Assembly (NCBI GenBank): GCA_025210515.1
Contig: JAOARM010000040.1
Span: 62,001-126,000, forward strand
Origin: Vallitalea sp.
Lineage (GTDB): Bacteria; Bacillota; Clostridia; Lachnospirales; Vallitaleaceae
Length of the DNA: 64,000 bases
Reading direction: 5' to 3'
Positions 63,654 through 64,000 of this stretch are shown piece by piece; position 1 is the stretch's first letter; the number at the start of each line of letters is the position of its first letter. The notes under the pieces were generated by a model. That model worked only from the letters and a program-made list of their open reading frames with translations. It did not search any database and had not been told where the DNA came from. Made by a program: the position numbers and the translations under genes.

Positions 63654-64000
63654 CCTTTCTTGGTCTAATGATATAATTTAATGAGTTTATATATAACGTA
63701 TTAAATCATAGTATATATAAAATAGTTCTTATTAATAAATTTATGTGAATATAATATATGTTATTACTTTAATATAGTATTAATCAAATAACGTGGTTTC
63801 AATGCTACTACATAAGTTATAGCAAACATAAGAAAATAGTTTATGTAATTAAACATACTTAATTAGGAGGTATTGACAATCTAAGTATAATCGTATACAA
63901 TTATACCATAATTGAATATATATAATGATATATGCATATAAATAATTTATCAATACATATTTAGATTTACTATAAAAATTTTATAAGCGCAGATATATAT
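63654..64000. other. Terminal gap, no gene seen
   Basis: About 347 bp of AT-rich sequence. A ribosome-binding-like aattaggagg at 63861-63870 is followed at once by stop codons on the plus strand. It may be the upstream region of a gene beyond the window. Confidence 0.4.

Noticed and set aside
63861-63900. Shine-Dalgarno-like aggagg with TTGACA/TATAAT words near the window end
   Set aside because: Stop codons follow directly and the two hexamers are only seven bases apart, so neither a gene start nor a normal promoter is supported.
1-64000. Search by eye for CRISPR arrays, tRNAs, rRNAs and IS elements
   Set aside because: No repeat-spacer pattern, cloverleaf, rRNA core sequence or transposase was seen; a covariance-model scan would be needed to exclude a missed tRNA.

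Overview
The window is very AT-rich DNA, almost fully packed with genes that have strong AGGAGG-type ribosome binding sites, TTGACA/TATAAT promoters, T-box riboswitches and U-tract terminators. It suggests a low-GC Gram-positive anaerobe of the Clostridia, plausibly near Lachnospirales (Vallitalea/Natranaerovirga-like); the genus is an inference. Supporting points are single-chain glycyl-tRNA synthetase, pyruvate phosphate dikinase, a pyrophosphate-type phosphofructokinase, the orders era-yqzL...recO-glyS-ppdK and dgt-dnaG-rpoD-trmK-nif3, and a SleB-type cell-wall hydrolase. No rRNA, tRNA, insertion sequence, prophage or CRISPR array was recognised. The window looks chromosomal and mostly core.

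Layout. 1-3.8 kb: 3' end of an M16C/PreP-like metalloprotease, era, a small yqzL-like gene and a rhomboid protease. 3.8-9.7 kb: a PspA-centred envelope cluster, with pspA and a YbjN-like gene on the minus strand and, divergently, DUF4178, DUF4247, two half-size DUF350 proteins, a membrane-anchored spermidine-synthase-like enzyme and a K+ channel with an RCK domain. 9.9-14 kb: flavin reductase, chemoreceptor, gamma-carbonic anhydrase-like protein and recO. 14-20 kb: a lipoprotein with a zinc ribbon, T-box-controlled glyS, and ppdK. 20-24 kb: a DUF445 protein and Fur-controlled feoAB. 24-31.5 kb: dgt, dnaG, rpoD, trmK, nif3-like and a TGS-nucleoside kinase. 31.5-34.2 kb (minus): a UBA-like membrane protein and an OmpR-type two-component system. 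34.4 kb: RNase P RNA. 35-41.5 kb: two dehydrogenases, a class-III aminotransferase, a U32 protein and a diverged AP2/HNH-like protein. 42-48.6 kb: SleB-like hydrolase, thrC, a cation-efflux protein, an HD-GYP phosphodiesterase, PPi-type phosphofructokinase and 6S RNA. 48.6-54 kb (minus): SGNH hydrolase and the aromatic operon hisC-aroF-tyrA-aroA. 54.5-59.7 kb: an EF-G paralogue and T-box-controlled leuS. 59.7-63.7 kb: an accessory-looking cluster of small helical or very hydrophobic proteins around a subtilisin-like protease without a signal peptide.

How it works together. PPDK and PPi-type PFK point to pyrophosphate-linked glycolysis. Both aminoacyl-tRNA synthetase genes are read through tRNA-sensing T-boxes (GGC for Gly, CTC for Leu). 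Iron uptake has a textbook promoter with a Fur box at the start site. The PspA cluster resembles the known family of PspA/YbjN/DUF350/spermidine-synthase/ion-channel neighbourhoods thought to manage envelope stress, here without an ATP-grasp ligase. The best candidates for something undescribed are the small-protein/S8-protease cluster at 59.7-63.65 kb, the three-way-junction-like structured element between the leuS T-box and leuS (57073-57166), and the AP2/HNH-derived protein at 40.7-41.5 kb.
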